DNA of 6,806 nt, taken from NCBI GenBank assembly GCA_947589405.1, contig CANQBT010000110.1, forward strand, positions 1 through 6,806. The letters are read 5' to 3'. Position numbers and translations under genes: made by a program. Source of the stretch: an uncultured Clostridia bacterium (GTDB lineage: Bacteria; Bacillota; Clostridia; Lachnospirales; CAG-274). Shown piece after piece: positions 1 to 6,801 of the stretch. Positions within the stretch are counted from its first letter, which is position 1. Every line of letters begins with the position of its first letter. The notes beneath the pieces are model-generated. The model saw nothing but the letters and a program-made list of their open reading frames with translations, was not told the DNA's origin and ran no database searches.

Positions 1-1110
1 GTAGTCAAGACCTTCGTAAAGGAAGCAGACGAGCTTGAAAGGCTTACTATACTCAATGAAGAGCTTAAAAAAGCAGGAACAAATGCTCAAATATTTTCAG
101 GCCTTATGGGTCCTGCCTCTACTCTTATCAACAGCCTGTGTTATGGTCTGATAGCCGTAACAGGCGCCATTATAGGCATAAGTCCGGGTGTTATAACAAG
201 CTTCCTTATTTATTCCAAGCAGTTTGCCAGACCCTTTAATGAGCTGGCTATGCAATACAACACGCTGCTTTCGGCTATAGCAGGTGCCGAGAGAGTATTT
301 CAGGTAATGGATCAGGAGCCTGAGCCTGCCGATGATAAGGACGCCGTTGTGCTGGACAAGGTAGAGGGACGTGTTGATTTCAAGGACGTATGCTTTGCCT
401 ATGAGGAAAACCACCCTATACTTAAGCATATAGACCTATATGCAGAGCCCGGTCAGACTATAGCCCTTGTAGGTCCTACAGGTGCCGGAAAGACGACCAT
501 AATAAATCTGCTCACCCGTTTCTATGATATTCAGCAAGGAGTTATTTCCATAGACGGAAAGGATATTACTCATCTTACAAGAGATTCTCTCAGAAGCTCT
601 CTTGGCATAGTTTTGCAGGACACATATCTTTTCACAGGCACTATTATGGACAATATACGCTACGGCAGGCTTGATGCTTCAGACGCAGAGGTAAAGCAAG
701 CGGCTATACTTTCACAAGCTCACGAGTTCATAAGACGTCTGCCTCAGGGCTATAACACCGAGCTTTCTGAGGACAACGATTCGCTTTCTCAGGGTCAGAA
801 GCAGATGATCGCCATAGCAAGGACAATGCTTGCAGACCCTAAGATACTTATACTTGACGAAGCTACAAGCAATGTTGATACCAGGACCGAAATAAAGATA
901 CAAAAGGCCATGCTCAATCTTATGAAGGGCAAGACCAGCTTCGTAATAGCCCACAGACTTTCCACAATACGCAACGCAGATCTTATTGCGGTGCTTAAAG
1001 ACGGAGAAATAGTTGAAAGAGGCAACCATAAGGAGCTTCTTGCGGCTAAGGGCTTCTATTATGAGCTTTATATGAATCAGTTCAGCAACGGTACGGAAGA
1101 GGCTGTATAA
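1..1110 (+). CDS. ABC exporter half-transporter (permease + ATPase), 5' end cut off
   Basis: The frame is open from base 1, so the ATG at 106 is an internal Met and the true start lies upstream; 369 residues of a family usually 570-620 long are present. Numbering from the window start, residues 1-35 resemble the cytoplasmic loop after TM4, ~37-60 and ~63-85 look like TM5 and TM6, and the ATPase domain starts near 121. It has the A-loop Tyr134, Walker A GPTGAGKT (158-165), Q-loop Gln206, signature LSQGQ (262-266), Walker B with catalytic Glu287, D-loop SNVD (290-293) and switch His318, so the ATPase is complete. The family exports drugs, lipids or peptides across the cytoplasmic membrane; the substrate cannot be told. 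LSQGQ together with SNVD recalls the catalytic subunit of heterodimeric exporters such as TM287/288 (recollection, inference), so a partner gene is expected just upstream. It is followed at once by a terminator. Family call is very sure. Confidence 0.95.
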   Translation, partial: VVKTFVKEADELERLTILNEELKKAGTNAQIFSGLMGPASTLINSLCYGLIAVTGAIIGISPGVITSFLIYSKQFARPFNELAMQYNTLLSAIAGAERVFQVMDQEPEPADDKDAVVLDKVEGRVDFKDVCFAYEENHPILKHIDLYAEPGQTIALVGPTGAGKTTIINLLTRFYDIQQGVISIDGKDITHLTRDSLRSSLGIVLQDTYLFTGTIMDNIRYGRLDASDAEVKQAAILSQAHEFIRRLPQGYNTELSEDNDSLSQGQKQMIAIARTMLADPKILILDEATSNVDTRTEIKIQKAMLNLMKGKTSFVIAHRLSTIRNADLIAVLKDGEIVERGNHKELLAAKGFYYELYMNQFSNGTEEAV

Positions 1111-1167
1111 AAAGCTGTCGCCGCATTATGATCTGTGATCAAAACAGGCCTAATGCGGCGGCTTTTT
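1109..1167 (+). terminator. Intrinsic terminator of the ABC exporter gene
   Basis: The arm CGCCGCATTA (1119-1128) pairs perfectly with TAATGCGGCG (1151-1160). The outer AAAAAGC (1109-1115) pairs with GCTTTTT (1161-1167), leaving a 3-base bulge (1116-1118). The 22-base loop holds a small TGATC/GATCA hairpin (1129-1141). The stem begins inside the TAA stop codon and ends in T's, so it separates the exporter from addA. Confidence 0.9.
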
Positions 1168-1263
1168 GATTTATGGATATACAATAACATAAAATTTGTA
1201 CCGGTCGAACTACTCTCATAAACAAAACTTCAACTCAAAGGCTCTTGTGCAGCAATGATCAGG

Positions 1264-1304
1264 TTGAAAAAATTTTATAAATATTGTATTATAAGGTATA
1301 TAAT
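1264..1304 (+). promoter_or_regulatory. Probable sigma-A promoter(s) for addA
   Basis: TTGAAA (1264-1269) is followed after exactly 17 bases by TATTAT (1287-1292), five of six matches to the -10 consensus. A perfect TATAAT lies at 1299-1304 but lacks a convincing -35 at normal spacing, so it may be a second start or just AT-rich sequence. The stretch is the most AT-rich of the gap between the exporter terminator and addA. The rest of the gap (1168-1263) shows nothing recognisable. Confidence 0.6.
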
Positions 1305-1324
1305 TGTTTACATTACCGACAAAA

Positions 1325-1330
1325 AGGAGG
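1325..1330 (+). promoter_or_regulatory. Shine-Dalgarno site that fixes the addA start
   Basis: A perfect AGGAGG sits six bases before the ATG at 1337. This decides for ATG 1337 (protein begins MADLSPSAGQ) over the in-frame TTG at 1304, which would add 11 residues encoded across the promoter -10 and the Shine-Dalgarno itself. Confidence 0.88.
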
Positions 1331-1336
1331 AGCACT

Positions 1337-2431
1337 ATGGCAGATCTATCCCCGAGCGCAGGACAGGCTCTTGCGATAAATATAAGAAACCGCAATGTGC
1401 TTGTAAGCGCTGCGGCAGGCTCAGGCAAGACATATGTGCTTGTTCAGAGGGTCATGTCTATGCTTAAGGACATAGACAGCAAAATAAATATTGATAATTT
1501 GCTTATCGTCACATTTACAAACAAGGCTGCGGCGGAAATGCGTGAAAGAATAGGAAAAGCCATAAGCGAAGCAATACGTGAGGAAGGACTCAGGCAGGAA
1601 AAGGACGAAAGACTTATGGCGCATCTCCAGAAGCAGCTCATACTTCTGAACAAGTCCTTTATCACAACTATAGACTCCTTTTGCTCAATGGTAGTCAAGA
1701 GGAATTTTCATATGGCGGATCTGGATCCTGATTTCAGGACCGTTACAGCCGAAGAAACCGCTCAGCTCAAAAAAGAAGTAATGGAAGAGCTTTTGGAAAA
1801 AAAATACAGCGAAGGCAATGAAGAATTTATTGCTCTTTCAGACTATTTTTCACCTCAGTATTCAGATGAAAAGCTTGAAGATTGCATTTATTCTCTGTAC
1901 GATATTTCCTGTTCACAGCCCTATCCCTATAAATGGCTTGACGACTGCCGCAGAATGTATTCCGATACGGATAAAGGCATATATTCCGATGTTTGGGGTC
2001 AGCTTTTGAAGGATGAAGTACTTAAAAAGCTCAGTCAGGCTAAGGCAGTTTATGAAACGGCTCTTGGACTCTACATTAAAAGCGGCGGCGTGCACAAAGC
2101 CCTTGAAAGAGTGCTTATACATGCGGAAAACAGCGATAAAGTCATTATAGATACGCTTATTGATAAATGTGAAAACAGCATAAACGACGACTTTATCGAA
2201 TATATATCCGAGATCAAGTTTGCCCGTTCGGCTGCCGACAAAAATTCTACGGTACCAAGAGAGATAGTGGAAGCGATCAATGCCCTCAGAGCCATATTTA
2301 AAAACATAATAGGCAAAATATATTCTGACCGTGATCCAAACGCTTCCCTTTTGCCCTATAACGAAGCTATGGCAAATCTTATAGAGCAAGCGCACGCTCC
2401 CGTTATGACTGAGCTTATAGATACGACATAA
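1337..2431 (+). pseudogene. addA: addA fragment 1: N-terminal helicase region, ends at premature TAA
   Basis: This 364-residue piece carries the ATP-binding loop AAAGSGKT (residues 25-32, Lys31), motif Ia in the LLIVTFTNKAAAEMRERI segment, and the TTIDSFC segment of motif Ib, followed by the helical insert region. It lacks Walker B and all later helicase motifs, so on its own it cannot be a helicase. It ends in ...ELIDTT followed by TAA; the same frame then continues EFSQMFYAKK, which is the normal next segment of the family. A strong promoter-like region and Shine-Dalgarno suggest this piece is the part most surely translated. Confidence 0.85.
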
Positions 2432-4726
2432 GAATTTTCACAAATGTTCTATGCCAAAAAGACAGAGGAACAGATAGCAGAATTCAGCGATATTGAGCAT
2501 ATGTGCCTTAATATACTGAGAAACGGCGACGGCAGCACGACCGACGCAGCAAAGGAGCTTCAGGAGCAATTTTATGAAATAATAATAGATGAATATCAGG
2601 ACAGCAATTATCTTCAGGAGGAAATACTTACAGCTGTTTCCAAGCGTGAATCAGGTATAAACAATATGTTTATGGTAGGCGATATAAAGCAGGCAATATA
2701 CCGCTTCAGAATGGCTACTCCCGAAATATTTGCAAATAAATATGAAAGCTACAGCACAAATGTAAATGAATACAATGTGCTTATACCCCTTTCGGAGAAC
2801 TATCGTTCCAGAGCAAGTGTCCTGGATAGCTGTAATTTCCTGTTTTATCAGCTTATGAGCAAGGAGATCGGAGAGGTGGACTATGACAGCAAGGCGGCTC
2901 TTTATGCAAAAGCCCCTTACCCACCTACGGACAGCAGTAAATATGACGACAAAACGGAAATATATATAATAGACACAGCCTCAGACGATGATACGCCTCT
3001 TACAACCGGTCAATATTCTCCTGAGCTTACTGCATACAGAATTTCCGAAATGCTTAAATATCACAAGCTCTATAATATGCAGACAGGTAAATATGAAAAG
3101 CTGATGCCAAAGGACATCGCCATACTTCTAAAGGACAGAAACAATGCGGAAAGCTATGCCTCCGCCCTTATGTACAGAGGAATACCTGCCGTTACGGACA
3201 AAAAAGGCAGTTCACTTGTGAATACTCTTGAAGTCGGAACGGTCGTTGCCCTTTTAAATATAATTGACAATCCACTTCAGGATATATACTTATTGCAGGT
3301 GCTGACCTCCTGCATATATGATCTGGACAGTAACGAGCTTGCGGAAATAAGAATAAACTCAAACGAAAAACAGTTTTACAAAGCTGTAGTCAGCTATGCA
3401 GAAAGCTTTCATAACGCTCTTTCGCAAAAGCTTGACCTATTCCTCTCAGATATTGCCAAGCTCAGACAGTACAGTACAGACAATACGATCACAGCCCTTA
3501 TTGAAAGGATATATGACCATAGTGATTACTATAACTGCTGCGGTATACTTGAAAACGGAGAGCTTCGTCAGGCAAATCTGAGAATTTTCAAGGAAATGGT
3601 ATATGACTTTGAAAAAAAACAGGGCTTCAGTATCTCAAAGCTTTTAGACCATATAAACAGCGTTTCTCTTAAGCAGGCTTCTTCCGTGTCAGAGGGTGAA
3701 AATGCTGTCAGTATAATGACAATACATTCCAGCAAGGGACTTGAATTTCCCGTAGTATTTGTGCCTGAGCTTGACAAACGTTTTAACAAGAGGGATCTCA
3801 GCGAAGATCTCCTTATAGACAGAAGCTACGGCATAGCGGCAAGGCATTTTGACACGAAATACCGCACAAGAACAGCTTCCGTTCCGTATACCCTTCTTAA
3901 AACAAAGGGAACGAATGAGCTTTTGTCTGAGGAAATGCGTCTTTTATATGTTGCCTTTACAAGAGCAAAGGAAAAGCTTATACTTATGGGTTCTGTCACA
4001 AAGGCGGAAAAAAGGCTTTCTGAGTTTAAACATATGTGCGATGACAAAACGTCACTTCCTTCATGGCTGTTATTGGACAGTCAGAACAGAATGCTGTGGA
4101 TACTTATGGCTCTTGCAAGGAAAGAAAGCTTTCCTTACGGCGACTCAATAAAAGAAAGGATCATAACTCCTTCCGAAATATACGATCTTTGTCTTAAGGA
4201 TCCCGAAAAGGCACCTGAAATACTTACAGAGCCTGCTGAGGAAAATGATGAGCCGAAAAATGAACGGCTAATTGATAACCTAAGCTATGAATACGCCAAT
4301 GCCGAGCTTCACAATATACCTTGTAAAATTTCCGTTTCCGAAATTAAAAGAATGCAGGCGGAGGAAGAGGATACATACTATTATTATAAAAAAATAAAGC
4401 CTATGGTTTCTAAAAGCGAAGGTAAAAAGAAAATAAGCGGAGCAGCAAAAGGCACAATATACCACAGCATTTTGGAGCATATGGACTTCAAAAGGATCAA
4501 AAACGACGAGGATATAAAAAGCCTTCTTGAATCTCTTTCAGACAGAGGTATTTTGTCACAGGAGGAAATAAGCTCCATTGATTTTTCAAAGCTTAGTCGT
4601 TTTATACATTCTCCTCTTTATAAGAGAATACAAAAATCAAATGAAATTTACAAAGAAGCGCCCTTTGTTATGAAAATAAATTCAAGGGAATATACAAGGA
4701 CAGGTATGAAGCAAACACAGACATGA
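2432..4726 (+). pseudogene. addA: addA fragment 2: rest of helicase and start of nuclease domain
   Basis: It is in the same frame as fragment 1. The first ATG is at 2444, with no Shine-Dalgarno before it, so independent translation is doubtful. Counting from the addA start, it has DEYQD (418-422, Walker B), VGDIKQAIYRFR, LSENYRSR, a 1B/2B-like middle region, VSIMTIHSSKGLEFP, and EEMRLLYVAFTRAKE (865-879, with the arginine-finger motif VI). The nuclease domain begins with GTIYHSILEH, whose His (~1043) belongs to the RecB-nuclease motif. The last 10 residues (after NSRE) are out-of-frame junk caused by the lost base, ending at TGA 4724-4726. Confidence 0.85.
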
Positions 4727-4950
4727 TAGTACACGGCATAATAGATCTTTATTTCACAGAGGGTGAAGATATAGTGCTTGTGGACTACAAAACCGATCAT
4801 GTCTATAAGCACGATACCTCAGCGCTTGTAAAAAAATACAGAATACAGCTTGAAATGTATAAAAAAGCAATAGAGCGCAGCACAGGCAAAAAAGTAAAGG
4901 AAGCGTTTATATATTCGCTGTATGAGGATAGTGAAATATTATGCATTTAA
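4691..4950 (+). pseudogene. addA: addA fragment 3: catalytic core of the RecB-type nuclease domain, shifted frame
   Basis: Frame 1 from about 4690 reads IYKDRYEANTDMIVHGIIDL and continues to YSLYEDSEILCI, the C-terminus of AddA. The metal-binding residues of the nuclease are present: Asp (codon 4744-4746) in IIDLYF, then Asp (4783-4785) and Lys (4789-4791) in DYKTD. The first ATG is at 4723 and overlaps the TGA of the preceding frame as ATGA, an arrangement that could allow reinitiation, but without the upstream His motif a separate 75-residue product would not be a full nuclease. It is best read as the displaced tail of addA. Confidence 0.85.
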
Positions 4951-5867
4951 ATTCAAAGCACCCGTTTTATTCGGCAAACGACTACTACAGAGAGCTTTTT
5001 GGAGAAAAGATAATAAAGCTGGCAATAGACGGCGGCTTTACATGCCCCAACAGAGACGGTACTCTCTCTGATAAGGGCTGCATATTTTGCAGCGGAAAGG
5101 GTTCGGGAGATTTTGCAGGTACCAAAAACACCTCTGTAACACGACAATATTATGAAATGAAGGAAAAAATGGCTAAAAAATGGGAGCACGGCAGGTACAT
5201 AATGTATTTTCAGGCGTTTACAAATACATACGCTCCTCTTGACAGACTTGCCAAGCTTTACGAAGAGGCTCTTTCTCTTCCCGATGTCGTAGGAATATCC
5301 ATAGCCACAAGACCGGACTGTATAACAGAAGAAACGGCTCGTTATCTGGCTGCTCTTTCGGAAAGAACATATGTATGCGTAGAGCTTGGGCTACAGACTT
5401 CAAATGAAAAAACTGCCCTTCTCATAAACAGGTGCTTTGAAAACAAAATATATGCAAATACAATGGACATGCTTAACAGCTATGGCATAGACACGGTCAC
5501 TCATATTATATTGGGACTGCCCGACGAAGCCTTTGAAGATATGCTTTCATCGGTGAGATTTGCCGTTGACAGCGGTACCAAAGGATTGAAGCTTCAGCTT
5601 CTCCATATAATAAAAGGCACCGAGCTTTACAGCATGTATTTGGAAAAGCCCTTTCATATTATGACCTTTGAGGAATATGTAAATACCGTTGTCAGCATTA
5701 TAGAACGACTTCCTTCTGATATTGTGATACACAGAATAACAGGAGACGGAAAAAAAGAAACACTTTTTGAACCGTTGTGGAGTCTTGACAAAAGACGAGT
5801 GCTCAATTCCATAGCAAAAGAATTTGTGAAAAAAGCCGGTTTTCAGGGTCATTTGCTTCTTAGCTAG
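4941..5867 (+). CDS. mnmL: Radical SAM protein of the TIGR01212 (YtqA/YhcC) family, probable tRNA-modification enzyme MnmL
   Basis: The protein has 308 residues, normal for the family. Its iron-sulfur motif is Cys35-x11-Cys47-x2-Cys50 (CPNRDGT...GCIFC), the spaced-out variant typical of this family rather than the usual CxxxCxxC. Other family segments are ATRPDC (122-127), VELGLQT (147-153), HIILGLPDE (188-196), KGTEL (225-229) and RITGDGKKETL (265-275). From established work on Bacillus and Streptococcus, YtqA was renamed MnmL and acts, with methylase MnmM, in making mnm5s2U at the tRNA wobble position; that this orthologue does the same is inference, and the symbol is tentative. The ATG at 4941 lies inside the end of addA (10-base overlap). 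Only a weak GAGG at 4924-4927 precedes it, so translational coupling to addA is likely. No mnmM-like methylase gene follows in the window. Confidence 0.9.
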   Translation: MHLNSKHPFYSANDYYRELFGEKIIKLAIDGGFTCPNRDGTLSDKGCIFCSGKGSGDFAGTKNTSVTRQYYEMKEKMAKKWEHGRYIMYFQAFTNTYAPLDRLAKLYEEALSLPDVVGISIATRPDCITEETARYLAALSERTYVCVELGLQTSNEKTALLINRCFENKIYANTMDMLNSYGIDTVTHIILGLPDEAFEDMLSSVRFAVDSGTKGLKLQLLHIIKGTELYSMYLEKPFHIMTFEEYVNTVVSIIERLPSDIVIHRITGDGKKETLFEPLWSLDKRRVLNSIAKEFVKKAGFQGHLLLS

Positions 5868-5912
5868 ACATATTACACAAAATATCAGTAAAATTTTCTA
5901 TATAATATTATG

Positions 5913-5941
5913 TTTACTTATTCGCCAAAATAAAGTATAAT
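5913..5941 (+). promoter_or_regulatory. Promoter for the DUF4364 gene
   Basis: TTTACT (5913-5918), four of six -35 matches, is followed after exactly 17 bases by a perfect TATAAT (5936-5941), 39 bases before the start codon. A second perfect TATAAT at 5901-5906 has no good -35. No terminator hairpin is visible in 5868-5912, so read-through from mnmL is also possible. Confidence 0.65.
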
Positions 5942-5980
5942 AGTTAGAAATGCGACATTTTTGATAGAGAGGATATTTTT

Positions 5981-6556
5981 ATGAAACAAAGCAGACTTGT
6001 GGCAGAAAATCGTCTTATTATACTTTATTTGCTGTATCAGATGGACATGCCTCTTTCATGGGCGCATCTCCACGACTTTGCAGTAAACGACTATATGGAT
6101 TTCATAGATTTCCAGACATATATTACCGATATGACGGAAAACGGCATTCTTGAAACATATAGAGAAAACGACAACACATATTACACGCTTACGGAGGAAG
6201 GCGAAAAGACGGTCCATGTCTTTTTAAAGCTTTTGCCCGAATCCAAACGCAACAGTATTATAGCCTATGTACGCAAGTACAGGAAACAGATAAAAAAGGA
6301 ATATGAAGTTTCTGCCAATTATTTTATGCACAGTAAGGACGAATATGTTGTAAAATGCTGTATTATAGAAAACGACCTTACCCTTATGGAGCTGAATGTA
6401 ACTGTTGTTTCAAAAGAAATGGCAAAGCAGGTGCGTAAAAACTGGAAGGAAAATGTAACTGCCATATACGGCAATATACTCAGATCGCTCCTTGACGACA
6501 ACGCTGCCAAAGAGCTTACAGATGACATAAGAAACAACCCGCCTAAGGCAGACTAA
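5981..6556 (+). CDS. DUF4364 family protein, winged-helix-like
   Basis: This 191-residue soluble protein has no signal peptide or membrane segment. Residues ~8-77 read like a winged-helix fold: helix ENRLIILYLLYQ, a second helix pair, a recognition-helix-like FQTYITDMTENGIL, and a hairpin ending YYTLTEEGEK, the pattern seen in PadR/MarR-type DNA-binding domains. A Lys/Arg-rich helix follows (~89-107), then a beta-rich region and a C-terminal helix. The order matches the DUF4364 family (PF14277 by recollection), widespread in Clostridia and of unknown function; a transcription-regulator role is inference. The start is set by AGAGAGG (5966-5972), eight bases before ATG. It has its own promoter and its stop codon lies in the terminator stem, so it is probably monocistronic. 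Confidence 0.85.
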   Translation: MKQSRLVAENRLIILYLLYQMDMPLSWAHLHDFAVNDYMDFIDFQTYITDMTENGILETYRENDNTYYTLTEEGEKTVHVFLKLLPESKRNSIIAYVRKYRKQIKKEYEVSANYFMHSKDEYVVKCCIIENDLTLMELNVTVVSKEMAKQVRKNWKENVTAIYGNILRSLLDDNAAKELTDDIRNNPPKAD

Positions 6557-6581
6557 AAGGACTGTTTACTCAGTCCTTTTT
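6555..6581 (+). terminator. Intrinsic terminator of the DUF4364 gene
   Basis: AAAAGGACTG (6555-6564) and CAGTCCTTTT (6571-6580) form a perfect 10-bp stem with a TTTACT loop, followed by one more T. The stem begins inside the TAA stop. Because A's flank the other side, it could also work on the minus strand. Confidence 0.9.
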
Positions 6582-6582
6582 G

Positions 6583-6603
6583 CGTGTCGATAAAATCGAC
6601 ACG
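6583..6603. repeat. Perfect 9-bp inverted repeat (hairpin 2)
   Basis: CGTGTCGAT (6583-6591) and ATCGACACG (6595-6603) form a perfect stem with a 3-base loop, one base after the preceding terminator. No T-run follows in either direction, so it is not a normal terminator. Its role is unknown. Confidence 0.85.
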
Positions 6604-6604
6604 T

Positions 6605-6634
6605 TGAAAGAAATGCTTTTTGGCATTTCTTTCA
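6605..6634. repeat. Perfect 12-bp inverted repeat (hairpin 3)
   Basis: TGAAAGAAATGC (6605-6616) and GCATTTCTTTCA (6623-6634) pair perfectly around a TTTTTG loop, starting two bases after hairpin 2. No T-tract follows. Together with its neighbours it forms a run of stem-loops with no coding sequence. Confidence 0.85.
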
Positions 6635-6644
6635 GTTAATCAAG

Positions 6645-6801
6645 GTAGGGACCAGCCGTGTTTTCTGTAATTTAGGCATAAATACCTAAATTACAGAAAA
6701 GTCCCTGTCCTCAGAGGGAGTGAATCCCTCTTGCGGATTAAAGTCTGCGACCTGGTTGCATGGCGAGCAGCATTACGCAGTAATGCGACCAGCGCTTTTT
6801 T
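6645..6801 (+). ncRNA. Candidate structured RNA made of four consecutive stem-loops, family unknown
   Basis: Elements in order: GGGAC (6648-6652) pairs with GTCCC (6701-6705), enclosing an 8-base one-sided loop and a perfect 16-bp hairpin (6661-6676 with 6685-6700). Next is AGAGGGA/TCCCTCT (6713-6719, 6725-6731) with loop GTGAA, then GCGGA/TCTGC (6733-6737, 6744-6748, one G-U pair), then CTGGTTGCAT/ATGCGACCAG (6752-6761, 6783-6792, one G-U pair) followed by six T's. Almost every base belongs to a stem or short loop, and no reading frame of note is present. I see no good promoter just upstream, so the strand is judged only from the final T-run and the ends are approximate. It could be an sRNA, a leader of a gene beyond the window, or a guide-type RNA of a mobile element. 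It does not match the common riboswitches I can recall. Confidence 0.45.
6752..6801 (+). terminator. Possible terminator/attenuator hairpin with competing folds
   Basis: CTGGTTGCAT (6752-6761) pairs with ATGCGACCAG (6783-6792), with T's at 6796-6801 three bases past the stem. The inner GCATTAC (6770-6776) can instead pair with GTAATGC (6780-6786), which uses some of the same 3' bases. Two partly exclusive folds ahead of a T-tract suit a terminator or a switch; the window ends five bases later. Confidence 0.45.

Larger units (their letters stand above)
1337..4950 (+). pseudogene. addA: addA, ATP-dependent helicase/nuclease subunit A, broken by a stop and a frameshift
   Basis: AddA is the UvrD-like helicase plus RecB-type nuclease subunit of AddAB, which processes double-strand DNA ends for RecA-dependent repair in Firmicutes, replacing RecBCD. 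The locus spans about 1,204 codons, the usual full length. Motifs run in normal order: Walker A, motif Ia, DEYQD, VGDIKQ, SENYRSR, TIHSSKGLEFP, YVAFTRAKE, then a nuclease domain with GTIYH, IIDLYF and DYKTD. Two lesions break it: an in-frame TAA at 2429-2431 and a one-base loss near 4689-4691, after which coding moves from frame 2 to frame 1. Both sides of each lesion join smoothly as AddA sequence, so this is one damaged gene rather than three genes. Because every motif is intact, damage is recent, or the lesions are sequencing or assembly errors. addB, often adjacent, is not immediately upstream. The gene overlaps the next one by 10 bases. Confidence 0.93.

Noticed and set aside
97..429. Minus-strand open frames over the exporter, addA, mnmL and DUF4364 genes
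   Set aside because: They lie opposite well-supported genes, lack ribosome binding sites and family-like motifs, and read as low-complexity shadow translations.
1304..1336. TTG at 1304 as the addA start, adding 11 residues
   Set aside because: It lies in the promoter -10 region and the extension would be encoded by the Shine-Dalgarno; ATG 1337 has a perfect AGGAGG six bases upstream and matches the family N-terminus.
2429..2431. TAA reassigned or read through as sense
   Set aside because: The exporter, the addA tail and the DUF4364 gene all end in TAA where homology ends, so TAA works as stop in this genome; no readthrough signal is visible.
4680..4726. Programmed -1 ribosomal frameshift in addA
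   Set aside because: No X XXY YYZ slippery heptamer in the needed frame and no clear stimulatory stem nearby; AddA is not known to be made by frameshifting. A simple one-base loss fits better.
6583..6634. CRISPR repeats or tandem terminators
   Set aside because: The hairpins differ in sequence and spacing, with no repeat-spacer pattern, and neither of hairpins 2 and 3 is followed by a T-run.
6641..6705. T-box or other common riboswitch
   Set aside because: GGTAGGGACCAGCCGTG only loosely resembles the AGGGTGGNACCGCG T-box core. No specifier-loop domain is seen, and FMN, TPP, SAM, purine, lysine, glycine and cobalamin signatures do not match.
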